Part shown: positions 10,311 to 19,240 of the stretch, piece after piece | Layout: each line of letters opens with the position of its first letter | Position numbering within the stretch: position 1 is the stretch's first letter | Assembly: GCF_000003605.2 (NCBI RefSeq) | Contig: NW_003111970.1 | Location: forward strand, 271,392-297,433 | Source of the DNA: Saccoglossus kowalevskii | Taxonomy: Eukaryota > Hemichordata > Enteropneusta > Harrimaniidae | Length of the DNA stretch: 26,042 nt | Direction: 5' to 3' | Translations under genes and position numbers: made by a program | Notes under the pieces: generated by a model | Database searches by the model: none | The model's input: the letters and a program-made list of their open reading frames with translations, nothing else | What the model was told of the DNA's origin: nothing

Positions 10311-10482
10311 CAATTAAAGCGGGAGAGTCGTCACCTACGCATGCTTCAGGTGGACATAGCGAGTCATTGTTTACAAACAAGCGTCTACCCATGAGCCTTT
10401 GCGTTCTTGGCGTGTGTTGCAATCATCGCATAGGGACTCAATTCCCGCACGTGCGCAGGTGACGACCCTCCCGCTTTAATTG
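10311..10482. mobile_element. MITE-like inverted-repeat element, copy B (172 bp)
   Basis: The left end reads CAATTAAAGCGGGAGAGTCG, and the reverse complement of the right end reads CAATTAAAGCGGGAGGGTCG. They stay nearly identical through TCACCT and remain recognisably similar for about 60 bp in total. There is no coding capacity. The ends match copy A at 8080-8381 (AAAGNGNGRGNGTCNTC, then a GCGCAYGYGC-like core). The flanks are palindromic (CAATTAAAG/CTTTAATTG), so the target duplication could be TTAA, TA or AATT. The superfamily therefore stays open; a TTAA (piggyBac-type) site is possible. Confidence 0.75.
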
Positions 10483-10729
10483 TGGTACTTACGCGCCATA
10501 TAATCGATACGTAATGATACAGAAACTATAAAAAAACTTTAAACCTTATAAACGTGAACGTTAACGTGTTTTAACTTTTTTTTCACAAAATAAATTTGCA
10601 TATTTTTTCATTAAAAAAAAGCACAAAACCACGAATAGGTCTTAAATTGAGTTCATTTGGTCCAAAATTAAACCAACAAATATTGAAAAAGTACATACAA
10701 AATTGAAAAAAAAAAACTTTGCACGCACA

Positions 10730-10743
10730 TTTTGGCGGGAAAA
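10730..10743. promoter_or_regulatory. Canonical E2F-type site
   Basis: TTTTGGCGGGAAAA matches the E2F consensus TTTSGCGGGAAA exactly. It stands alone in AT-rich DNA without an adjacent recognisable promoter, so its function is unproven. Confidence 0.35.
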
Positions 10744-11050
10744 TAGTGGCGTTCAAAAGATTAATTTGACAGCGTATTTTATCGTATTTTTTTCACTTGC
10801 TGTATTTCTTACAAACCCATAAATAACCAGTGCCAATTGTAAATCTTAATTTTTGCGTGAGTAACGATACTTTTTTTTGATGAACAATTTGCGCAAACAT
10901 ATCACAACTATTCGAAAATTATGACCTAAAATGGAATTATGACTTGGTAATTTGCAAATGGATATTATTTGTAACATCGGAATGTTATAAGTGCACGTGA
11001 CAGTGCGATAATTTACATCATACATCCAGCAACTGAAATATATATTATAT

Positions 11051-11058
11051 TGACGTCA
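11051..11058. promoter_or_regulatory. Perfect CRE (TGACGTCA)
   Basis: This is the palindromic CREB/ATF site, one of five perfect copies in the window. A CpG-richer stretch starts about 270 bases downstream. Confidence 0.4.
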
Positions 11059-11319
11059 TCGAGACATGCGCACTGGCAACTGAAACCGGCGACCAACCTT
11101 TTGATTAGCATGTGTTGACATTTTCTTCTTTTTTGTGTGTAATTTATGACTTTCAGATATAATAGCTCAACTCCATCACAAAGTCGCTTATCGAGGCTAC
11201 TGAAATACCTTGACTAATCCAGTGTGTGCGTAAACACCGTCTTTAGGTTGTATTTCGCGGAAATGATACTAAAGCAAAACTATTATTAATTTGTAATTTA
11301 AATGAAAAGTCGATAAAAA

Positions 11320-11610
11320 TTCCGCGTTTCGCCCCGTCATTCATTGACATATACAATCATTCACATTGATTCAGGCAAATCACGTGACCACGAAACCAAT
11401 ATATCACAGTTGGCACGTCTCACGTTCGGTTTTACCGTTAGTGGCGTTCTAGCTTACGGCAAACGACTTTGTTATTCCTCAGCAATTTTGTCTCGCCTAT
11501 GGTTCATTCACGATCTACGTAAAGCCTATTGTGTTCACGCCGGGAGTATAACTAGAGCATTTCTCCACCATACTACCGAATTGTGGGATTACACTATCTA
11601 ATGAACGTAA
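11320..11610 (+). other. CpG-richer stretch ending in a splice donor; possible 5' exon
   Basis: CpG dinucleotides are clearly denser here (about 20 in 300 bases) than in the surroundings. An 85-codon frame without an internal ATG spans 11344-11601 and has no recognisable domain. An ATG at 11601-11603 is followed by AAC and then a consensus donor GTAAGTG at 11607. This could be a 5' UTR exon, but no gene can be named. Confidence 0.2.
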
Positions 11611-11841
11611 GTGTATTTGTTTAATTATTATAAATGTAGCTACATTCATCAGAATTTTATTTTATTATGACAGCTCATTATTAAATGATCATGTTTAGGC
11701 AACCAAAGATGATAACGACATCTTTTCTGCCAGCTACGGATTGGTACTTGAAAATATATCTGCTCCGAGTTGATACTTGGAATATGCTCTAATTCAGATG
11801 AACGGAAGGTAGAATGATTTGTTCACCCCTCTTTATTTCAG

Positions 11842-12066
11842 TCCTCTCCCAGCGACACTGGTTAATTCGAACTAAGTCGATTAACACTATCCTTGCCAAC
11901 TTATCCACAATGTGTCACAGAACAACCGTGTGTGACTTGCGTAGCGGTATTCACCGACCAATTGGCGGTACCGCTCCAGTCACAGAACCACCGCGTGTGC
12001 CCGGGCGTGTGTGCTTTACGTGGCGGTGTTCACCGAACAATTGCCGGCAACGCTCGCAGAACTATC
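11842..12066 (+). CDS. Candidate internal exon overlapping a tandem repeat
   Basis: A polypyrimidine-rich acceptor (CCCCTCTTTATTTCAG, ending 11841) is followed by an open frame to a donor GTAAGTG at 12067. This gives a 225-base exon with phase 1 at both ends. The encoded sequence is rich in R, T, P and C and has no recognised domain. From 11918 it is made of diverged tandem repeat units that continue past the donor, which argues for a repeat rather than an exon. The phase agrees with the possible first exon at 719-740, by itself a one-in-three coincidence. Confidence 0.15.
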
Positions 12067-12175
12067 GTAAGTGGCTAACGTAGTGATATTCACCGAAAAA
12101 CTAGCGGCACCGCTCGTTGAACCACCGCTTGTGTCTTACTCGTGGCCTTCCGTATTATCCGAATTAGCCGTAACA
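11918..12175 (+). repeat. Degenerate tandem repeat, about 4 units of 60-75 bp
   Basis: Units start near 11918 (CAGAACAACCG), 11983 (CAGAACCACCG), 12057 (CAGAACTATCG) and 12119 (GAACCACCG). Each contains an ACTYRCGTRGYGRTATTCACCGA-like core and then a YRGCGGYACCGCTC-like segment. The fourth unit is the most diverged. The array is GC-richer than its surroundings. It is an old minisatellite. Confidence 0.65.
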
Positions 12176-12199
12176 CTTCATATATAAACCGTATATGGA

Positions 12200-12215
12200 A
12201 TATATATATATATAT
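12200..12215. repeat. (AT)8 dinucleotide run
   Basis: A short AT microsatellite is flanked on both sides by TATATGGAA-like sequence. Confidence 0.8.
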
Positions 12216-12829
12216 GGAACTTGGATACGTCATACCGACACCCCCGTCTATTTAATTTGATCTTAAGTTGCACTTTTAGTTACAATGAGGTCGGGTTTTC
12301 GCAAAATAGTGACACTGAGGAGTTGAATCGATTACACTATGAATGCGGATACAAAAATACACACGGCAATATAACAGTGAACGGCTGCTACTGTAATTAC
12401 TCACATATAGAATTGAATACATATTTACGGTGCCCAAAAGCCGCTCTCCATCTGTTAAAATATAGTAAATACGTAAAACAACTCCACACCCATATTGATA
12501 CTGTAATACCATTGCTACCAGTGAAGTGAAGCCAGACAGTCAATTGGGCAAACACATACGCTTGTGCAAAATTATGAGCACAGTTAAAATTCCTACAACT
12601 AATTGTTTTTTTTATTCTTCGTTTAATGTTACTCAATATAGTTTCTCGAAAGTCTTTGATTTTTTTTATATTTAGCAAGTTGCTTATTACTATACAAGGT
12701 ATATATGAAAAGAAAATTTTTGGGGTTACACACCTATGTTTTTAGTTAAGCATGATACTACTGTGTGTATTTCGGAGTTAATACATGGAACTCCATGGGG
12801 AATGAATAAAACACTATTTAAAAAAAAAA
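12216..12829 (+). other. Possible 3' end of a retrocopy or transcript (AATAAA plus A10)
   Basis: AATAAA at 12805-12810 is followed nine bases later by a run of ten A (12820-12829), the arrangement left by retroposed polyadenylated RNA. A 102-codon frame upstream (12221-12529) lacks any in-frame ATG and matches nothing I recognise; it has two N-glycosylation-type motifs and several Cys. A target-site duplication could not be found. It may be coincidence in AT-rich DNA. Confidence 0.2.
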
Positions 12830-13588
12830 TTGACTGCTTTATTTTTACCAAAAGATCTATATTTTTCAAACTGTAGTTTCAGATGTCATTTCATTTTCTC
12901 GAGTTTAAAAAAAAATGACTTGAATGTAAATGTTAAATTATTGAAAATTCAGTACGACCTTCTGAAGTACTCAATAAATTAATAGTCTCCAGAGATGCCG
13001 TAATAATCAATTTTTCACGAGTTGTCTCTGCCATACATTGTCACTGATTTGTTTTTTTGTTCGATTTACTGTTTCGTGGTCCCCAACGTTCACTCACATA
13101 ATTCAACGTAACATCCTCGGAGCTACTTGTGTTTTGAAAAATGTATGTATTTTCTATATTTCTGCCCCTATTCATGAAACAAATATTTAAAAATAACAGA
13201 AACCAGCTCCTCGTCACTATATGAGTGTGCTTACTTCGCAAACCGCAGTTCCGGTGTAATTCAACAGCATTATGGGTAAATAGCGAACACAGATTTGCAA
13301 AATACTGTACAATATTCTATATATGCCGATTCTCCATTCTATGGTTTCACGGTCAAGTACATTCTCATTAAATATTCATGAGATGATTGAACTACTAATT
13401 AATTTATAATTTTTCTAAGTGTCCTTAGTGAAACTAGTTTATTCTCGTCACGACACAATCACATACCGTGAAATCTAGTTTATGTAACCACCGACACTTT
13501 AATTACTTGTAACACCTTTTTTCCAGTTATGTTGTCACCTTGTTCGTAATGACCCATGACGATACACAGCGTACCTGTATATTGTGTG
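12830..13588. other. Non-coding stretch with a ZNF143/Staf-like motif
   Basis: No gene is supportable. GCATTATGGGTA at 13267-13278 is the reverse complement of TACCCATAATGC, the core of the Staf/ZNF143 binding site. No snRNA-type gene is recognised nearby. Confidence 0.4.
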
Positions 13589-13753
13589 TCAGTGGCCCGT
13601 ATGACGCGGTGAAGCATTCTTGTAGTAGTTGGGTCGCCCTGCATCATGTCTCGGTACGTTGGCCAGGTCATCCGGGTATCTATATTTGCGCGAGCCAAGG
13701 ACAGAAACAAATAGCGGCACGCCACGCTCTGCAAGATTCACCGTGTCATACAT
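13589..13753 (-). CDS. Short open frame, 54 codons, coding-like, unknown
   Basis: On the minus strand an ATG at 13753-13751 opens 54 codons ending at TGA 13591-13589, with an in-frame stop 18 bases upstream of the ATG. The product starts MYDTVNLAERGVPLFVSVLG and is rich in R, Y, P and N towards its end. GC is higher at codon positions 1 and 3 than at 2, as in real coding DNA. The segment is GC-richer than its surroundings, so the other frames are open too, which weakens the case. No signal peptide or known domain is seen. It could be an exon piece, a small protein or chance. Confidence 0.25.
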   Translation of the reverse strand: MYDTVNLAERGVPLFVSVLGSRKYRYPDDLANVPRHDAGRPNYYKNASPRHTGH

Positions 13754-14269
13754 GATTCCCCCCGGAGCTTACGAGATCTTAATCGTCGTTTGTATTCAAT
13801 TCAATCCATCTTCGAAATTACATTACTAAAGCAAAAAAGACGGAAACGTGGAAGCCTACTGCGATATGTATTCCAATTACAGTAGATCAATGATTGTGCC
13901 TTTGTGCCTGAATTGCAGTAAACAACGAACTCAAGAAAGAAAAAAAACGTCGCTCGATAAAATTGCTACGATGTTAAATGTGGATATATACATATCAACT
14001 CCAGTTTTGTATTCCCACAGTGCATTGCGATCAGATATGTCACCATACGAATTGAATTCACTCCTGTAACATGGATAGTTTTAACGTTTGATTCAATCAA
14101 ATCTAAATTCAATTGATATAAATTGAACCTAACGAATATACTAGTAGTTGCTCTAAATATCATACAGACATCCTGATATAAAACAGCCCCAATTATTAAG
14201 TAGAATCTGTCCGTGCGAAATAACCACGCATGCTCTTGATAGCGCCCGTGTTCGTGTTTGGAAAAGATA
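13754..14269. other. Non-coding stretch with two adjacent palindromes
   Basis: No gene is seen. TTTGATTCAATCAAA (about 14087-14101) and the dyad TTCAATT...AATTGAA (about 14108-14127) lie side by side. They are short and AT-rich, so probably without meaning. Confidence 0.45.
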
Positions 14270-14501
14270 TGACGTCACTCTAGTCATATAATGTGAATTT
14301 TGAACAGAACGTTTCTGGTATTCACCACTACTCCTTAATTGTCGTGTATTTCAGAAAATGTTCATTCAAATATTTCTGAATGACTGCAATTATGTCGTTT
14401 TTATATCTTACCATAGGAGCTACAGACACCATTGTTACTATACACTGTATATTGGACTAGTATCATCGCGGCTTCGCTACGTGTCAGCTATGGTGACGTC
14501 A
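14270..14501. promoter_or_regulatory. Two perfect CREs 220 bp apart
   Basis: TGACGTCA occurs at 14270-14277 and 14494-14501. Between them, an acceptor-like GTCGTGTATTTCAG leads at about 14355 into a 75-codon frame beginning ATGTTCATT, which has no recognisable domain. Paired CREs are typical of cAMP-responsive promoters or enhancers, but the target is unknown. Confidence 0.35.
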
Positions 14502-15470
14502 GCAACGATATTAGCTTACATTCTTACATTTGTGTTGACCATGAAGTGTAGAACGCAAAACGCGAACACAAATATATTAAAATAATGTCTTTCACTAACT
14601 CGACGAAAACCCTCAACGCGAACAATAATGATCGATACGCAGATATGGCCACGTGACGAATATAATGATGATACTAAATCGTTTCAAATATGATACGTCT
14701 TCATCAACTGGAATGAAATCGGCATTAATACATCACCATGGCAACCGGTTTATATAATCATTATAATCCTCATCAGTTGATTAGGGTTAAAAAAAACATC
14801 GTAGTATCAGGGGAAGGATAAGATTGTATCATCCTCTCATTTGGTAGGTAGATTACGCGACGGACGCTAATGGCACGTAATGGGAATCAAGCGTATGCGA
14901 CTCCACGTTTGGAGGGGGCACGGGGGTTGGAAGGGAGGGTGTACACAAATCTTTGTTTTTGTATAGAATATGACGAGAAGCTGGTTCTATTGAGTAGTAT
15001 AGCGACGTGTATATTTATGATGAGTCCTAGTAATTGGCTTCGTTTGTGGGAAGTGGCCTCCTAAATGTAGTGGATACAAGGAACCACATAAAGCTTGGGT
15101 TTTAATATTTACACCGAATACTGCCAGTCGTGTAACTATGAAACAGTCGCCAATGTTCCCCTAGTATGTGCAATAGAATTCTACAGCTGTTTTGTTCCCT
15201 AACTCGCTACAATTTCCGAGAATAACATTTGTAATAAAAAGACAAATAAGTATTCACATTATTTGTTGACCGACGTTGTTTTGGAAATAAAATGTTAATA
15301 TATGCACAGAAGAACACCATGTACAACTGGATTTGCTAACAAATAAGCCTACTATTTCATTCAGCTGCGTATTTGACTTTTTCAGGTGTATTTATTTTAG
15401 CCGAACTGCCTTTCAATTAAATTTCCGGACTGTGCAATTCAGAAACTTGAAATCAAACATCTTAGAATTC
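14502..15470. other. Non-coding stretch with an X-box-like motif
   Basis: No gene is supportable; the 64-codon frame at 14870-15064 has no motif. ATCACCATGGCAAC at 14732-14745 is listed separately. Confidence 0.45.
14732..14745 (+). promoter_or_regulatory. RFX X-box-like motif 4
   Basis: ATCACCATGGCAAC is identical to the site at 5018-5031, and with the preceding C the match is 15 bases. It differs from the X-box consensus only at the first base. Confidence 0.4.
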
Positions 15471-15540
15471 GAGCGTGTTCACTGACGCGTTCACGAACGA
15501 CGTTGATTGGACAACGCTACTGATCCGCTCAACCGAATAT
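15471..15540. promoter_or_regulatory. CpG-dense patch with inverted CCAAT box
   Basis: CpGs cluster here (GAGCGTG, GACGCG, CACGAACGACG), and TTGATTGG at about 15503-15510 is an inverted CCAAT box. It is a possible small promoter upstream of the candidate exon at 15672. Evidence is limited to composition and one motif. Confidence 0.2.
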
Positions 15541-15671
15541 ATGAATAATTTGTATAACTACTTTATAATATACATTTTGTTATATTTCGTGAATTTATTT
15601 GTACCCGATATTAACTAGATTAAATGTTATATGGCGGTTAACGGATAAGTAATTTTTGTATTTTTGCGCAG

Positions 15672-15880
15672 ACTTCGACTTCCAGGAAAGATTCAAATAT
15701 TACCACCCTCGTATAAGTAAACTCTCGACGCAAATATGCGACAATCGTGTCAACACCGCGACTGACCTATTTTTGATGCTGACGCGGTTGAATGGAAATG
15801 TACATACTCACAGATGGCGAACAAGTAGCAAACTACAATGGCCGATGCAGTTATATGATACTCTTTATATTGCAATATAA
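15672..15880 (+). CDS. Candidate terminal exon, unknown product
   Basis: A strong acceptor (TTTTTGTATTTTTGCGCAG, ending 15671) opens a frame of two bases plus 68 codons ending in TAA at 15878-15880. The peptide begins FDFQERFKYYHPRISKL; it is basic and aromatic-rich and has no domain I recognise. The exon would start in phase 1, compatible with 719-740 or 11842-12066. There is no close AATAAA downstream. It could be chance: about one such frame is expected in a window this size. Confidence 0.17.
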
Positions 15881-17242
15881 GGTTTATTGATTTCTATATT
15901 CAATTTCTTACGGAGCCATTATTGAAAGCGGCTGCAAATTGATCGCACAAATGGTTATTAATTTGTTGGTGGTACTAAATTTAGCAGCAGTCGGTTGTTT
16001 TTGGTGACGTCACTGAAGGCCATAGACCATATCGCAATTCTGAATTATAGTGCATTGTGGGATAGTTATATCAGGTTGCGGGAGTAGGCGCGCTTTTTGA
16101 TTGACGGAGTTGCGTTCGATTAAGGTTGGCCACGGTTAAAACCATCCAATCATTCACTATGATTTGGAATTACGAATTATTGTCTGTGTAATTTGTGTGT
16201 AATGTATATCGTTTCTGCATAGCGGAATAATATAAAACAGTTTGGGTGGTAATTCGTTTATGTCATTTTTTTCAACTTGAGTATTTTTTGCAGCTTTGGC
16301 TCAAATTTACATATTTTTAATGATCATGTTTATATAAAGCAAAAATGGGTTTCACTCATTTTGTTAAAAAGCTACATATTTTCGAGACATATTCCGACTT
16401 TGTACCCATCCGTTTCCTTGATTTGAAACGCTTGTTACCCGAATTTATATCCATCAGACTTTATATCCACCGGATTTAGTAAATCAGTGAAGCGAGACAA
16501 TCGTAATCCTGTTATATATCTGCTTCATATATTGCTGCATGGGACTAATAACTAACGGTATTAAATTCTAAACAAAAACTAAAATTGGTCGGCAATTACG
16601 GTATATAATAATTGGAAGTAATTTTCTGTTGAATGGAAACACGGGTGGTGTAAGTGTGCTGAGACGGTGAAATCACGACACACTGTGATCTCAACTGAAA
16701 TCATAACAGTAAGCAATTATGTTATATTAAAACATTTCTGTAGATTGCGCGTAATAGTAATTATTCATTTTTAACGCAATTGCAGTTTCCTTGCAGTTTT
16801 TTTTTTGTTAAGCTGAGGGGGAGGGGAGATCTTTTGAATCGTCACAAACATTCACATCATAGTTAGTGTTCCGAAATCATGACGGGTGTTCACCTCATGT
16901 GTGGTGTAAATGCATCGGAACGCGGGGTCGACACAGTGCCGCAAGACATAACAAAGCGCTGCTGGTGCTGTTAAATATCAAGTTGACTATACGCCGTATC
17001 AGCATTCAGTCGGCGTACCTGCCATGCGCTAGAGAAATGACGGTAATACCACGTAGTACATACGGTGTCAATATCAAACAAGCTGTCATGTACGTCTTAA
17101 ATTCATGAAATTTAGTCACGTGACGCGAACAGTTGATACAGTATCGCTCGACATCTTAGTCTTAGTGTTATGATGACGTAGACGACCACTTCGTGGAGTG
17201 TGAGTGTAAATGATCAAACCATGAAACACATCTAATATTGAA
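15881..17242. other. Non-coding stretch with a promoter-like patch
   Basis: No gene is supportable. The stretch 16005-16160 holds a CRE, a Staf-like core and a CCAAT box. The 80-codon frame at 16866-17108 has no recognisable motif. Confidence 0.4.
16005..16152. promoter_or_regulatory. Promoter-like cluster: CRE, Staf-like site, CCAAT box
   Basis: TGACGTCA lies at 16005-16012. GCATTGTGGGATA at 16052-16064 is the reverse complement of TATCCCACAATGC, a Staf/ZNF143-like core. CCAATCA occurs at about 16145-16151. A GC-richer segment with GGCGCGC lies between them. The cluster suggests a TATA-less promoter, but I could not identify the transcript. Confidence 0.3.
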
Positions 17243-17254
17243 GCATTATGGGTA
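17243..17254 (-). promoter_or_regulatory. ZNF143/Staf-like core
   Basis: GCATTATGGGTA repeats the 12-mer at 13267-13278; on the minus strand it reads TACCCATAATGC. It lies about 90 bases upstream of the candidate exon at 17340. Confidence 0.35.
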
Positions 17255-17287
17255 TCATCGAGATTCAAATATCATATTACTAAAATC

Positions 17288-17327
17288 GACATTTATTTAT
17301 TTATTTATTTACTTATTTTTTTATTTG
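17288..17327 (+). repeat. (TTTA)n tetranucleotide repeat
   Basis: About five ATTT/TTTA units are followed by an imperfect T-rich tail. The tract also provides the pyrimidine-rich run before the acceptor at 17339. Confidence 0.8.
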
Positions 17328-17339
17328 AGATGTCTACAG

Positions 17340-17558
17340 GTAAACTCATCACCAAACACTCGTAAACACAGTAAAAATAAATTGATTACCTATCAAAAGA
17401 AATTCCAGAATAATGCCATTACGATTAGTGAATTACAAAAAAGAATTATACATGTGTTTATTAACATCGCTAAACACTGGGAATTGAGAAATGTGCCAGC
17501 TTTGAAGAAGATGATTCTGAAAAGGTTAAAACGCAACTTTTTGCCTGAGTGCACATGA
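17340..17558 (+). CDS. Candidate terminal exon, Lys/Arg-rich helical peptide
   Basis: After an acceptor (GATGTCTACAG, ending 17339) preceded by a T-rich tract, a phase 0 frame of 72 codons runs to TGA at 17556-17558. The peptide is strongly basic with alternating hydrophobic residues, for example ELQKRIIHVFINIAKHWELR and then ALKKMILKRLKRNF, as expected for amphipathic helices at a protein's C-terminus. I do not recognise the family. An AATAAA about 310 bases downstream (17868) could serve as a poly(A) signal. No upstream exon of matching phase was identified. AT-rich DNA also favours Lys-rich chance frames. Confidence 0.25.
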   Translation, partial: VNSSPNTRKHSKNKLITYQKKFQNNAITISELQKRIIHVFINIAKHWELRNVPALKKMILKRLKRNFLPECT

Positions 17559-18949
17559 TTCGAATGATAGTATTACAACTATTTGCATAAAATACATAGA
17601 ATCTTCAAGTTGTTAATGGATTTGAGGTTCTCGTGGGAGGTCAATCAGGGAAAATCTGAACTTCGTTATCATAAATGCCACGCGTTGCGCGAACCTGGAA
17701 ATAGACTTCGAGCTGGCCAAATCTATTCGTTTGAACATATTGGTAAATACAAAAACTAAAATATGGGCACACAATCGCCTCAGTTTAAAATTGAAAGTGG
17801 CGTGATCGCTTTGTGGATTTTCTTTCATCGATAAAACAGCGAATCATGTTATATATAGAAGCGAATAATAAACTAAAAATAGCGATACACTTATGAAGTA
17901 TTTCGTTTCTCTCTCGTCTTTGACAAGCCTGACAACCGAAAAATATCACGAACAGCAAACGTGACAGTACGAATAAAACTGAGACAGCTTGACCACGCCT
18001 TCAAATGGTTATTCGGAACAGTAGAAAGCGCTAGATTGTATTAATAAGCTAATTGAATCTCTTCTTTGTAGGTATAATCCACACTCCATTTATGTATAGA
18101 TATATCGATAATATATTACTTCGACCCTAATGTACTGCACAGTGACGCACCAAAACACAATCTTATCGCATTTTACGATAAATTAAAACATAGAATAAAT
18201 AATCACTTAATTGCTGATTTTATTATTATTTTAAAGCTCATCACATTGACCGAAATGTTGTACTGTTAAAATTAACATGTACATAAACACACGAAGATTA
18301 ATCGTCGCCATAGAGACGACTGTCATATTTTTTGGCAAAAGTAAATTATACAAATTAGCTTTATTGTAACATATTACAAAAAATAATGGTTCATTGTTGC
18401 TTGGTGTAAAAATTATCGCAATTATGTTAATGACAAGTCAACACTTTGAACAATTATTGTAGAACACATACTAACATAAATCCTGGCTATTGTTTATCAC
18501 CAATTGATGTAAGCGGATACGCTCTGTACCGATGTGAAAAGACGTATGCTTTGAGTAATCAAAAACAGATTAATATTCTCAAAACTAGCTACTGTCGATA
18601 CATCCATATTTGAAAGGCACATGTCTTTTTTATCTGTCCCCAAATGGAACTAATTAATGCTTTCAATGGAGACATCCATTCTAGTTATTCGATGAATGTG
18701 CATTAATTCCCAATTCAGGTTAGAATATCTACATTGTTCAATAATCGACACACACATATTAACGACCATAGAAGTAACATCCTTGTTTGAACTTTTCTTT
18801 GCAAGCAGCACATTTCATATTTCGATGTAAAGAGTAATTATCATAAAATGCAATTTTCTAGGGATTACCCTGGATATATATGGGAAGACCTACAAATTTC
18901 TATATTAGTATAACGGGTTTCCTCTTTATGGAAAAACAACAACTATTGA
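17559..18949. other. Non-coding AT-rich stretch
   Basis: I see no gene, repeat array or RNA gene. CGTCGCCATAGAGACGACTG at 18303-18322 contains a short imperfect dyad (GTCG/CGAC) and a partial X-box half-site. Confidence 0.5.
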
Positions 18950-19240
18950 TGCCAAAAAGCACCCCGCACAACTAGTACCACGCAGCTACCACCACAAAGC
19001 TACTACTAGTACCAATTCACCACAATCACAGTTCAATAAACAACTACCAATTACCACCACCACACACACACACAACTCCTGCCATACAACCATGGCCATA
19101 GACAATACTGTCACACACTTACCACCACAAAACCACTGTCAAAACAAAAACAAAAACAACTTGAAAAATGAAATGAGACATGACTATCCCAACGAGCACC
19201 CATACACAAGTACACCAACTGTCACGAACCCTATACAACC
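18950..19240 (+). repeat. G-poor ACC/CA-rich low-complexity tract
   Basis: For about 290 bases the + strand is rich in ACC, ACA and CTACCA words and nearly free of G. It includes CCACCACCACACACACACAC around 19056-19075 and (CAAAAA)n around 19140-19158. The strand asymmetry suggests a decayed simple repeat. There is no coding evidence. Confidence 0.6.

Larger units (their letters stand above)
10483..11319. other. Non-coding stretch with E2F- and CRE-type motifs
   Basis: This stretch is AT-rich with many T and A runs and no gene. It contains a canonical E2F-type site at 10730-10743 and a CRE at 11051-11058, listed separately. Confidence 0.5.

Noticed and set aside
12221-12529. 102-codon frame as a gene
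   Set aside because: There is no in-frame ATG and no recognised domain, and about two frames this long are expected by chance in the window.
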